Shown here in pieces: positions 1-6,019 of a DNA stretch of 6,687 bases. The stretch's first letter is position 1, and every line of letters starts with the position of its first letter. Source of the DNA: Candidatus Gastranaerophilales bacterium (GTDB lineage Bacteria; Cyanobacteriota; Vampirovibrionia; Gastranaerophilales; Gastranaerophilaceae); assembly GCA_947632315.1 (NCBI GenBank), contig CANROV010000105.1, positions 1 to 6,687 on the forward strand, read 5' to 3'. Position numbers and translations under genes: made by a program. The notes under the pieces are model-generated. The model saw only the letters and a list, made by a program, of their open reading frames with translations. It was not told the origin of the DNA and made no database searches.

Positions 1-196
1 TCAAGAAGAACTTGATAAACTTATTAATAAAATTATTCAGGATAGGCTTGATGATAATCAATTATCCGATAGTCCTTTAACTTTAAAAGATATCAAAGTT
101 ATTGCACAAACTCTTTCAAGAGTTCTTCGTTCCGTATTCCATAAACGTATTAAATATCAGGAATCTGTTGATGAAATTCAGGAAAAAGATAATTAA
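1..196 (+). CDS. pgpH: HD-domain membrane phosphohydrolase (PgpH/YqfF family), C-terminal fragment
   Basis: Only the last 64 residues are in the window; the reading frame is open from base 2 to the TAA at 194-196. The visible tail contains a DRLDDNQLSDSPLTLKDI stretch followed by SRVLRSVFHKRIKYQE. This matches the conserved end of the seven-transmembrane HD hydrolases (PgpH in Listeria, YqfF in Bacillus), where a 'QL.d..LTl.DL..I...F...L.g.yHkRI.YP' pattern closes the cytoplasmic HD domain. Characterised members hydrolyse the second messenger c-di-AMP to pApA at the membrane. The catalytic HD residues and membrane segments lie upstream of the window and cannot be checked. Position directly before ybeY and dgkA supports the call, since that order is conserved in many bacteria. 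Family assignment is fairly sure; c-di-AMP as substrate is inferred from the family. Confidence 0.85.
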   Translation, partial: QEELDKLINKIIQDRLDDNQLSDSPLTLKDIKVIAQTLSRVLRSVFHKRIKYQESVDEIQEKDN

Positions 197-208
197 AACA
201 GGAATATT

Positions 209-706
209 ATGATTATTAATGTATTTATTGAAAATATTTTCGGCAATTTTGAGCTTGATGAAGTTCAAATTTATAATGATGTTAATAAAATGGCGGATTT
301 TATTTTCCATAATAATGATTTAATTAAGAGTTCTTGTTTAGCTGATTATAAATTTAATACAATAAGTTTTGATATAGTTTTTTGTTCTAACGATGAAATC
401 CGCAAAATTAACAAAGATTACAGAAATAAAGATTGTGCAACGGATGTTATTACTTTTGCTATATTTGCCGATTCTCCCGAAAATGAAAAGTTTATTATTG
501 ATGATGAAATTTCTTTAGGGGAGATTATTGTTTCCGTTGATAAAATCAGGCAACAGGCTCAAGATAATAATATTCCTTTTAAAGATGAACTTTATTATAT
601 AATTTCTCATGGTATACTTCATTTATTGGGGTATGACCATCAAACAGAATCAGATTATAATTTTATGGTAGAAAATCAAAATAAAGCAAAGGCTGTTGTT
701 TTATGA
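209..706 (+). CDS. ybeY: Endoribonuclease YbeY (16S rRNA maturation / ribosome quality control)
   Basis: The 165-residue product is the usual length for YbeY (UPF0054). It carries the family's zinc-binding signature HGILHLLGYDH, with the three histidines at 134, 138 and 144. Upstream is the conserved block INKDYRNKDCATDVITFA (residues 67-84), equivalent to the 'LN..YR..d.pTDVLSF' region; Arg72 corresponds to the conserved active-site arginine. LGEIIVS at 103-109 is the family's 'LGDI.IS' strand. YbeY is a cytoplasmic metal-dependent single-strand endoribonuclease needed for 16S rRNA 3'-end processing and removal of defective 70S ribosomes. The ATG at 209 is preceded by AGGAA at 200-204 with 4-nt spacing, 12 bases after the upstream stop, which supports this start. 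Its TGA overlaps the dgkA ATG, implying translational coupling. No key residue is missing. Confidence 0.97.
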   Translation: MIINVFIENIFGNFELDEVQIYNDVNKMADFIFHNNDLIKSSCLADYKFNTISFDIVFCSNDEIRKINKDYRNKDCATDVITFAIFADSPENEKFIIDDEISLGEIIVSVDKIRQQAQDNNIPFKDELYYIISHGILHLLGYDHQTESDYNFMVENQNKAKAVVL

Positions 707-1077
707 CAAAATTTAAATCTTCAAGTGTTAAAGAAAGTTTATATAATGCAATTAAAGGTATAAGTTTAGCCGTAAGTTCTCAACGTAATTTCAGAATAGA
801 GCTTTTAGTATCTGTTTTTGTTATTGTTTTGGCACTTTTGCTCGGATTTTCCGTTACTGATTTATGTATTTTAATTATTATGATTGCGATTGTGCTTATT
901 TCTGAATTATTAAATTCTATTATTGAATTTACTTTAGACGCTGTTTATAAGAATAATTATTCAAGATTAGTTGAAATGGCAAAAGATATGTCTGCGGGCA
1001 TGGTTTTATTATCTGCTATAATAAGTGTAATAATAGGAATACTGCTTTTTGCTTCTAATATAATTAAATTTTTATAA
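703..1077 (+). CDS. dgkA: Diacylglycerol kinase / undecaprenol kinase (DgkA family), integral membrane
   Basis: The 124-residue protein has the size and layout of prokaryotic DgkA: a short amphipathic N-terminus with QRNFRIEL at 27-34, then three hydrophobic segments at about 33-49, 52-70 and 97-118. The family signature E-x-x-N-S-x-x-E-x-x-x-D is present as ELLNSIIEFTLD (68-79), with Glu68, Asn71, Glu75 and Asp79. AKDMSAGMVLLSAI (93-106) matches the conserved 'AKD.aAgAVLl.A' third-helix motif. The enzyme uses ATP to phosphorylate a membrane lipid alcohol: diacylglycerol in Proteobacteria, mainly undecaprenol in Gram-positive homologues, feeding the cell-wall lipid carrier. Sequence alone does not choose between these. 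The ATG sits in an ATGA overlap with the ybeY stop. It is the last gene of the operon here; era or cdd, which often follow in Firmicutes, are absent. Confidence 0.95.
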   Translation: MTKFKSSSVKESLYNAIKGISLAVSSQRNFRIELLVSVFVIVLALLLGFSVTDLCILIIMIAIVLISELLNSIIEFTLDAVYKNNYSRLVEMAKDMSAGMVLLSAIISVIIGILLFASNIIKFL

Positions 1078-1097
1078 ATTGATATAAAAGGGTCTCT

Positions 1098-1120
1098 CAA
1101 ATTTCGCGTCTTGAAATTTG
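1098..1120. repeat. Inverted repeat (8-bp stem, 7-nt loop) just downstream of dgkA
   Basis: CAAATTTC at 1098-1105 and GAAATTTG at 1113-1120 are perfect reverse complements around the loop GCGTCTT. It lies 20 bases after the dgkA stop and is the best-conserved copy of the repeat core. There is no U-run after it, so it is not a canonical intrinsic terminator. No better plus-strand terminator for the ybeY-dgkA operon was seen, so it may mark or stabilise the transcript end; that is inference. Confidence 0.55.
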
Positions 1121-1445
1121 CTGTCTTCGCAGCTGTTGTTCCTTCCGCTTCGCTGGTCGTCACGTCGCTGCTCTGATACTCGGGTTCGCTTCGCTTCACC
1201 CTTCCGCAAATTTCGTGTCTTGAATTTTCCTGTTCGCACAACCCCTGTAACCTCGCTTTAAAAACTGACGTTTTTTGCGCTCGGTCGGGTTGTTGCTCCC
1301 TCGGGCTCGCTCGCTAGCGCTCGACTCCGCCCTGCGGAAAATTCGCGTCTTGAAATTTCTTTCGCTCAAGCCTGCCGTTCGTGTCGCTTTCAGCTGTCCT
1401 CACTTCGGCTTTCGCTAACCGAACTTTGTTCGTACGAAATTTCGC
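1098..1445. repeat. GC-rich intergenic block of three imperfect repeat units plus a truncated fourth core
   Basis: A C/T-rich block of about 53% G+C (hand count over 1121-1440) sits between genes of about 28% G+C. The same core, AAATTTC, then a 7-base loop GCGTCTT or GTGTCTT, then GAAATTT (with small variations), occurs at 1099-1119, 1208-1228 and 1338-1358. Its first nine bases, AAATTTCGC, recur at 1437-1445. This gives units of about 109, 130 and 108 bp. Between cores the sequence is rich in CTTCGC, CTCGCT and CGCTTCGCT motifs; CCTTCCGC is repeated at 1141-1148 and 1200-1207. Overlapping 10-bp palindromes (TTCGTACGAA at 1429-1438, CGAAATTTCG at 1435-1444) close the right end. No RBS-led gene is credible here. 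It looks like a dispersed intergenic repeat family or a remnant of foreign DNA; its function is unknown. Confidence 0.7.
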
Positions 1446-1475
1446 AAAAAAAAGACCGAAATGAAAAATTCGGTC
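1446..1475 (-). terminator. Rho-independent terminator for leftward (helicase) transcription
   Basis: On the minus strand GACCGAA is followed by an 8-nt loop and TTCGGTC, forming a perfect 7-bp stem (arms at 1469-1475 and 1454-1460). It runs directly into eight T residues (the A-run at 1446-1453 on the plus strand). The geometry is that of an intrinsic terminator and works in the minus direction only. It lies about 155 bases beyond the helicase stop and would end that transcript just before the GC-rich repeat block. Confidence 0.85.
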
Positions 1476-1563
1476 AAACAGTTTACGAGTGAGAGTGGAA
1501 TATGTATAGCTTTATAATAATGGTTTAAACCTTGTTTCGTATATTAACCGATTGTATAAAATT

Positions 1564-1606
1564 AGGTCCTATATTTAAAAGACATAAGTCTAATAATATA
1601 GGACCT
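1564..1606. repeat. Perfect 12-bp inverted repeat with nested small hairpin
   Basis: AGGTCCTATATT at 1564-1575 is the exact reverse complement of AATATAGGACCT at 1595-1606. The 19-base interior contains a second small inverted pair, AGAC (1580-1583) and GTCT (1588-1591). It starts 22 bases past the helicase stop in the minus direction, where the right-hand arm is followed by AATTTTAT. It could act as a weak first terminator or 3'-end stabiliser for the helicase mRNA, or be a remnant of a small mobile element. The sequence does not decide. Confidence 0.6.
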
Positions 1607-1628
1607 TCAAATATTCTTTTCTTTTATT

Positions 1629-4600
1629 CTACATTTCGCTTATTATGTTTTTTATTCTCTCAATACATCCTGTTTTACTTATATACCACTCTCTATATGA
1701 AACTCTTTCCACTATTGCTCCGGTTCTCTCCATTAGTGTTTGTTTCTTTATCTGTGTTTTATTCATTTTTTCGGTATCTTCCACCCCGTCACATTCTACT
1801 ATCAAGACTTTCCCTGATGGTGATGTAACGGTTAAATCAGCACTAAACCCTGCTAAAATCTGCCCCGCTTTTACATCAAAGCCTTCTTCTCTTAATGCTT
1901 TCGCTATTTCTTTTTCAAATGAGTTCTTATAAATATTTTCATCAATATCTATATCTTCCTTCATATTATTTTTGGCTATATATGCCTGAACATACTCAAT
2001 ATAGTCTTTTAATAATCCCGAAGGCAGTGTTTTAGGGTCTTTTGACAAAAATATTATTTGCTTTTTCCTTGCCCTTGTTATTGCTACGTTAAACAAATTC
2101 GGGATTTGCAGGAAGGTTAAGCTTTGATTAAAACTGTTATTTGCTACTGCCCACGATAACATTATTATATCTCTCTCATCGCCTTGAAAAGTATGAGCTG
2201 TTCCTACTTCTATCTTATGCTTTCTGATTATCGATTCCGAGAATACCTGCATTATGGCTTTTTTTATTAATTCAACCTGTCCTCTGAACGGTGAGATTAT
2301 TCCTATACTTACAGGTTCATGCGCTCCTTTTATTCTGTCATCTTCTTGTATTATTTCTTGCAGTCTCTGCATTATTGCTTCAACTTCAGGCATGTTGCGG
2401 GTCATATCAAAATCAACTTTCCCTTCTTTTACCTCTACAAGCTCTAATACATCTTTGTTATTACACTGTGACATTATTCTTATTCTGTCGCCATAAAATT
2501 CTTTGTTGCTGAAATCAATAATAGGTGCATAACTTCTAAAGTGTTCATCCAATAAAACAGGCTTCATTGAATAATAATTAGCCAAGTCGAACATTGAATT
2601 TGTTCTGAACCGCCACATAAGCTGATATTTATCGGGTATTTCATACTGGCTCATAAACGATTGTTCTTTTGACTTTTCCAAAAATGATAAATGAGGTAAT
2701 TGTTTGTCATCACCCACTATAACAGCTTTTTTGCACCTGAATAATACAGGAAGACAGCTTGCTATATCACATTGTGACGCTTCATCTATAATGGCAACGT
2801 CAAATAATGCCGGTTTTAAAGGCAGTGAATTTGATATTGCATACGTTGTTACGCACCAGCATGGGAATGCTTCCAATAACGGTTTAAAATCTTCGTCTTC
2901 TAACAGTCTGTTTTGAAGATTTTTCTTCCTTGATATTAGTGCTTTTGTATGCACAATTAATCTTTGTCTTTTTATTTGATCTCTTAATAAGCCTTTTAAA
3001 GAGTTTCTTCTTTTACCTTTTAATATTTCAACAGCAAGAGTTTTTTGTTTTCTTTTTAAAATTTTAATTTCTTCTAAAAGACTGTGAATATTTCCTATTT
3101 TAAATATTTGAGTTTCAATGTACCTTGCTTTTGCACTGAGTCTTGCCGTTATTAACTCTATTTTCAATCTTTCAAGATTTTCAATATCAGGCTTAAAGTT
3201 TTTATTTTGAATTATTGTTTGAAGTTTATGATTAGCAAATTTTGTTGTTATGTCAGAGAAAAATCCTTTTTTTTCAATATTCTTTTCAAGATTTTTTATG
3301 GCATTTTCAATATCATCTACTTCCTGAACGGTTAGTTTCCCTGTCAGATATTCAAGTTTGCCTAATTGTTGTTCTTTTTCGTCACGTTCTTTTATTATAT
3401 CGTGCCATTCTTTCTCAAGTTTTATTATTTCTTCGCATTTATTTTCTTTTTCTCTTATAGACATTACAAGTTTTTGCATATCTTCTACATCTACAAGTAT
3501 TGAGTTTTCATAGTTTGTATCTAAATCAACTTTGTTTGATATTAAATCTTGCAGGTCAAATGATAACTGTTTTTGATAATTAGCTCTTCCTGCCCTGAGT
3601 GCTAAAAATGGCGCACCGAAATCATTGAGTCTATTGGCTATAACGTCAGTTGCTTTATCCATTCTTGAAGCGACCAAAACTGTTTTTCCGTTTGATATTA
3701 AATGGCATATTAAGTTAACTATTGTTTGTGATTTCCCTGTCCCGGGAGGCCCATAGACTGATAATATATTGTTATCTTCAAGATTTTTTATTACATCTTC
3801 TTGTGAATCACTTAAAGATAATGGAGTAACGGCAACAAAATCTTTTAAATTGGTTTCTTTTATTATTTTGCCTGCCATTTTCCCTTTGCCTTGAAGATAT
3901 TCTTCATTAACGATATTAAGTGCAGTTTCTCTTATTATTCCTGACGGCTTTTCGGATATTTGTGTTAATTCATACAGAACACCTGCCGTTACCAAAGGTC
4001 GTTTAGTTAATATTATTGCACTTTTGTTTGTCAATACTACTTTATCGGCTTTTAATTTTACCTTGGGTTTTTCTGCTTCGGGATTAGCAGCTTCTTCCAG
4101 CACTTCTTCCAAATTATCATAATTTATTTGTTTCTCTGATACTGTTTCTTCAGAGTCTTTTTCGATATTATTTTCTAATTCTTCATTTTCTTTAAGTTCA
4201 AATTCCAAATCAGGTATTAATGATTTTAAGGTTGTTAAAAATATGCTTACATCTTCTTCTTTAAGCGGTAATTTTGGTACTACATCCAATAAACCGTCAA
4301 GCATATTGTCTATTTCATCTTCTTCGCCCGATAAATTCATTAAACTTGTTAATGCTGCAGTGTTTAATGATAATCCTTCCTCCTGAACTGAGCATTCTAT
4401 ATTCATTCCGTTTCTTTCCAATTTGCAGGAGGAATATAACAGCGGAGTTAAAAATTCATTTTTCCTTTTTGTTTTTGAATTTTTTCCTACTAAAAACAGA
4501 TAACCGTATATTAAATACTTGTCTTTTTGGTTATTTTCACTTAACAGCATTAATTCCGTTAAATATGAATCAGCTCCGTCAAGCTTTAGTGATTGCGGAT

Positions 4601-4823
4601 ATGAAGTAAATAATTTTTCATTTTCAAGTAAAGATGGATTCTCACTTTTATTTTTTGTTTCTGCTTCTAAAAATATCCATTTATTTTCTTTATCTTGTTT
4701 TAAATTTCTGAATGTTGAGCTTTGAACTTCTTCTCTTACGCAGTCGTGAAGATATAAACTTAGTCTTTTTATAAAACTGTCATGAAATGCTGAATTTAAT
4801 ATTTTTGTGGCTTCTTGAAGCAT
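1629..4823 (-). CDS. Superfamily-1 helicase (UPF1/Dna2-like) fused to a C-terminal Vsr/MTES_1575-like nuclease
   Basis: The product has 1064 residues. All the main SF1 motifs are visible: Q-like LSDSQEDVI (337-345), Walker A GPPGTGKSQ (358-366), Walker B with DEAS (DVAIIDEASQ, 675-684), motif III VGDDKQLP (703-710), LDEHFRS (758-764), ISPFRGQ (843-849), motif V GTAHTFQGDERD (874-885) and motif VI NVAITRARK (912-920). A lysine/glutamate-rich, probably coiled-coil insertion of about 200 residues (445-645) separates motifs I and II. Residues 966-1050 look like a PD-(D/E)XK fold of the Vsr/MTES_1575 type: Glu970, Asp996, VECDG (1009-1013), then QTLMERTGAIVERVSYREW. The His that often follows CDG is absent. 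Residues 1-330 match no family I know; about 205-255 is an acidic linker. The ATG is preceded by AGGGG at 5-nt spacing. Likely ATP-dependent nucleic-acid unwinding coupled to cleavage, in DNA repair or phage defence; the role is inferred. Confidence 0.9.
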   Translation of the reverse strand: MLQEATKILNSAFHDSFIKRLSLYLHDCVREEVQSSTFRNLKQDKENKWIFLEAETKNKSENPSLLENEKLFTSYPQSLKLDGADSYLTELMLLSENNQKDKYLIYGYLFLVGKNSKTKRKNEFLTPLLYSSCKLERNGMNIECSVQEEGLSLNTAALTSLMNLSGEEDEIDNMLDGLLDVVPKLPLKEEDVSIFLTTLKSLIPDLEFELKENEELENNIEKDSEETVSEKQINYDNLEEVLEEAANPEAEKPKVKLKADKVVLTNKSAIILTKRPLVTAGVLYELTQISEKPSGIIRETALNIVNEEYLQGKGKMAGKIIKETNLKDFVAVTPLSLSDSQEDVIKNLEDNNILSVYGPPGTGKSQTIVNLICHLISNGKTVLVASRMDKATDVIANRLNDFGAPFLALRAGRANYQKQLSFDLQDLISNKVDLDTNYENSILVDVEDMQKLVMSIREKENKCEEIIKLEKEWHDIIKERDEKEQQLGKLEYLTGKLTVQEVDDIENAIKNLEKNIEKKGFFSDITTKFANHKLQTIIQNKNFKPDIENLERLKIELITARLSAKARYIETQIFKIGNIHSLLEEIKILKRKQKTLAVEILKGKRRNSLKGLLRDQIKRQRLIVHTKALISRKKNLQNRLLEDEDFKPLLEAFPCWCVTTYAISNSLPLKPALFDVAIIDEASQCDIASCLPVLFRCKKAVIVGDDKQLPHLSFLEKSKEQSFMSQYEIPDKYQLMWRFRTNSMFDLANYYSMKPVLLDEHFRSYAPIIDFSNKEFYGDRIRIMSQCNNKDVLELVEVKEGKVDFDMTRNMPEVEAIMQRLQEIIQEDDRIKGAHEPVSIGIISPFRGQVELIKKAIMQVFSESIIRKHKIEVGTAHTFQGDERDIIMLSWAVANNSFNQSLTFLQIPNLFNVAITRARKKQIIFLSKDPKTLPSGLLKDYIEYVQAYIAKNNMKEDIDIDENIYKNSFEKEIAKALREEGFDVKAGQILAGFSADLTVTSPSGKVLIVECDGVEDTEKMNKTQIKKQTLMERTGAIVERVSYREWYISKTGCIERIKNIISEM

Positions 4824-4828
4824 AATTT

Positions 4829-4833
4829 CCCCT
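4829..4833 (-). promoter_or_regulatory. Ribosome binding site of the helicase gene
   Basis: Minus-strand AGGGG lies five bases upstream of the ATG at 4821-4823. It is the strongest Shine-Dalgarno match in the window and fixes the helicase start. A complementary AATTTCCCC exists further upstream on the same strand (4914-4922). Confidence 0.8.
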
Positions 4834-4852
4834 ATTTTAATATCAATAAGTT

Positions 4853-4879
4853 ATTATATCATTTTTTAAAGTGCTTCAA
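4853..4879 (-). promoter_or_regulatory. Predicted extended -10 promoter for the helicase gene
   Basis: Minus-strand TGATATAAT (4853-4861) is a perfect TATAAT -10 box with the TGn extension. A weak -35-like TTGAAG lies at 4874-4879 with a short 15-base spacer; extended -10 promoters tolerate a poor -35. Transcription would begin around 4846, giving a leader of about 20-25 bases that includes the AGGGG ribosome binding site. In AT-rich DNA chance matches occur, but the position fits well. Confidence 0.55.
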
Positions 4880-4961
4880 TTCATATAAAAAGCTGAATTT
4901 TAATAAATTATTCGGGGAAATTTTTTGACAAGTAACGTTTAAAGCGAACATTTATATTTAG

Positions 4962-4984
4962 TTTTCACACCTCGACGGTGAAAA
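4962..4984. repeat. Hairpin in the glycosyltransferase-helicase intergenic region
   Basis: TTTTCAC (4962-4968) and GTGAAAA (4978-4984) form a perfect 7-bp inverted repeat around a 9-base loop; an alternative pairing uses CACC/GGTG. It lies 35-57 bases past the glycosyltransferase stop in the minus direction and upstream of the helicase promoter. No U-run follows, so it is either an imperfect terminator of the gltX-glycosyltransferase transcript or a regulator-binding site. Confidence 0.35.
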
Positions 4985-5006
4985 GTCAATACTATTAAAT
5001 CAGAAT

Positions 5007-5044
5007 GCGTATTTTCATTTAAATAAATAATGATTTAAATACGC
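5007..5044. repeat. Inverted repeat spanning the glycosyltransferase stop codon
   Basis: GCGTATTT (5007-5014) pairs with AAATACGC (5037-5044). The stem can continue with TCATT (5015-5019) and AATGA (5029-5033) across a 3-base bulge, leaving a 9-base AT loop. The right arm is inside the last codons of the glycosyltransferase and the left arm is beyond its TAA, so the mRNA 3' end would fold over the stop. There is no T-run, so a canonical terminator is not supported; it may stabilise the 3' end. Confidence 0.4.
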
Positions 5045-6011
5045 CTTTGAAAAATCTGATATCGAATGAAAATATTATTCTTTTATAGATTAAAAGTAAA
5101 TTTATTTTATTAAATTTTTCTTTAAAATAATCTTCATTACTTTTTATAAATCTGAACATTTGACTTCTGAGTCTTTTATTGTTCCTGAAATAATTTGCCT
5201 GAGTTTTTGCTTTATAATATTTTTTGTTGCCTAAAACAGGATTTGCCATAGAATAATTGGAATTGTGCCTTCTGTATGCAAATAAAGTTTTATTTATTAT
5301 TGCGCTTGAACCTATTAAATGACAGAAAGAAAATAAAAATTTATCGGCAGTAATTTTAAGTTTACGTGCTTTTTCAAGTAAAATAAGCATATCGCATACT
5401 GATTTCCTCATCATAGCCGAGCTTGAAGGCCCCCAATGCCAGGTGGCAAAGCTGTATTTATCATTATCCAATATCTTTACATCAGCATTCTCTTTATCAA
5501 GATTGTTCGCACTTCTATATTTGTTAAATTCTTCATAAGTTTTATTTTCAACTGATAATTTTTCATCTTTCTTTTTCGGGCTGTCTATAGATGAAAGCGT
5601 ATGTATTATATTATTTTCATCTATTTCTGCCTGCAGGCATGTTGTAAGGGCTACAGGGGTTTTTAAATGCGTTTCAACATGAATTGCACAATATTCGGGA
5701 AATAATATATCATCTCCGTCAATGGCGCATACAAATTGACCGTCTGCTATCTTTAATCCCTCAATAAAGGATCCTAACTGACCTATATTTGTTTCATTTT
5801 TAATTAATTGCACTGATAAACAGGGATTTTCCTTTATAAAATCCTCTGTTTTCTCTATGGTATCATCTTTTGAAACGTCATCCACTACAATAATTTCAAT
5901 ATTTTTATATGTTTGATTTTTAATACTATTCAGGCAGTCTTTAATAAACTGTGAAAAATTATGAGTTATCACAATAAATGATACTTTAGGTAAATTAAGA
6001 ATATTTTCCAT
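5019..6011 (-). CDS. Glycosyltransferase family 2 (GT-A fold)
   Basis: The 330-residue protein begins with KVSFIVITHNFSQFIKDCLNSI (from residue 9), the typical GT2 nucleotide-binding strand and helix. It continues with IEIIVVDDVSKDDT (38-51) carrying the first acidic pair, NETNIGQLG (72-80), and the metal/donor-binding DGDD at 98-101. An acceptor-side region includes TWHWGPSSSAMMRK (190-203) and YRRHNSNYS (246-254), which resembles the 'YR.H..N.S' element of many GT2 enzymes. There is no signal peptide and no clear transmembrane segment. The basic, aromatic C-terminus (about 270-330) may attach to the membrane surface. It would transfer a sugar from a nucleotide-sugar donor to a glycan or lipid acceptor; donor and acceptor cannot be told. 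The ATG lies 8 bases after the gltX stop, with GGAAGA abutting it, so co-transcription and coupled translation are likely. Confidence 0.9.
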   Translation of the reverse strand: MENILNLPKVSFIVITHNFSQFIKDCLNSIKNQTYKNIEIIVVDDVSKDDTIEKTEDFIKENPCLSVQLIKNETNIGQLGSFIEGLKIADGQFVCAIDGDDILFPEYCAIHVETHLKTPVALTTCLQAEIDENNIIHTLSSIDSPKKKDEKLSVENKTYEEFNKYRSANNLDKENADVKILDNDKYSFATWHWGPSSSAMMRKSVCDMLILLEKARKLKITADKFLFSFCHLIGSSAIINKTLFAYRRHNSNYSMANPVLGNKKYYKAKTQANYFRNNKRLRSQMFRFIKSNEDYFKEKFNKINLLLIYKRIIFSFDIRFFKGVFKSLFI

Positions 6012-6019
6012 TCTTCCAA

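Noticed and set aside
116..310. Minus-strand 64-codon frame across the pgpH-ybeY junction
   Set aside because: It is antisense to two well-supported genes and has an AT-driven Ile/Asn/Phe composition.
957..1241. Minus-strand 94-codon reading frame overlapping the dgkA 3' end and the GC-rich block
   Set aside because: It is antisense to dgkA, has no ribosome binding site, and its composition simply reflects the repeat block and dgkA in reverse. No domain is recognisable.
1098..1445. CRISPR array
   Set aside because: Repeats are imperfect, units are 108-131 bp rather than about 60-70 bp, and the intervening sequences resemble each other in motif content; no cas gene is present.
1522..1531. 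10-bp palindrome GGTTTAAACC as an operator
   Set aside because: It is a single short AT-rich palindrome between convergent transcripts with no promoter beside it; it could well be chance.
1532..1932. Plus-strand reading frames antisense to the helicase C-terminus (1532-1828, 1645-1932)
   Set aside because: They are hydrophobic, low-complexity shadows of the real helicase frame without RBS or family features.
2254..4725. Several plus-strand frames of 68-111 codons inside the helicase gene
   Set aside because: The minus-strand frame carries every helicase motif in order; these are opposite-strand shadows rich in Leu, Phe and Ser.
4925..4958. Plus-strand promoter TTGACA with a downstream TATATT
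   Set aside because: The spacer is 22 bases, too long, and no plus-strand gene follows.
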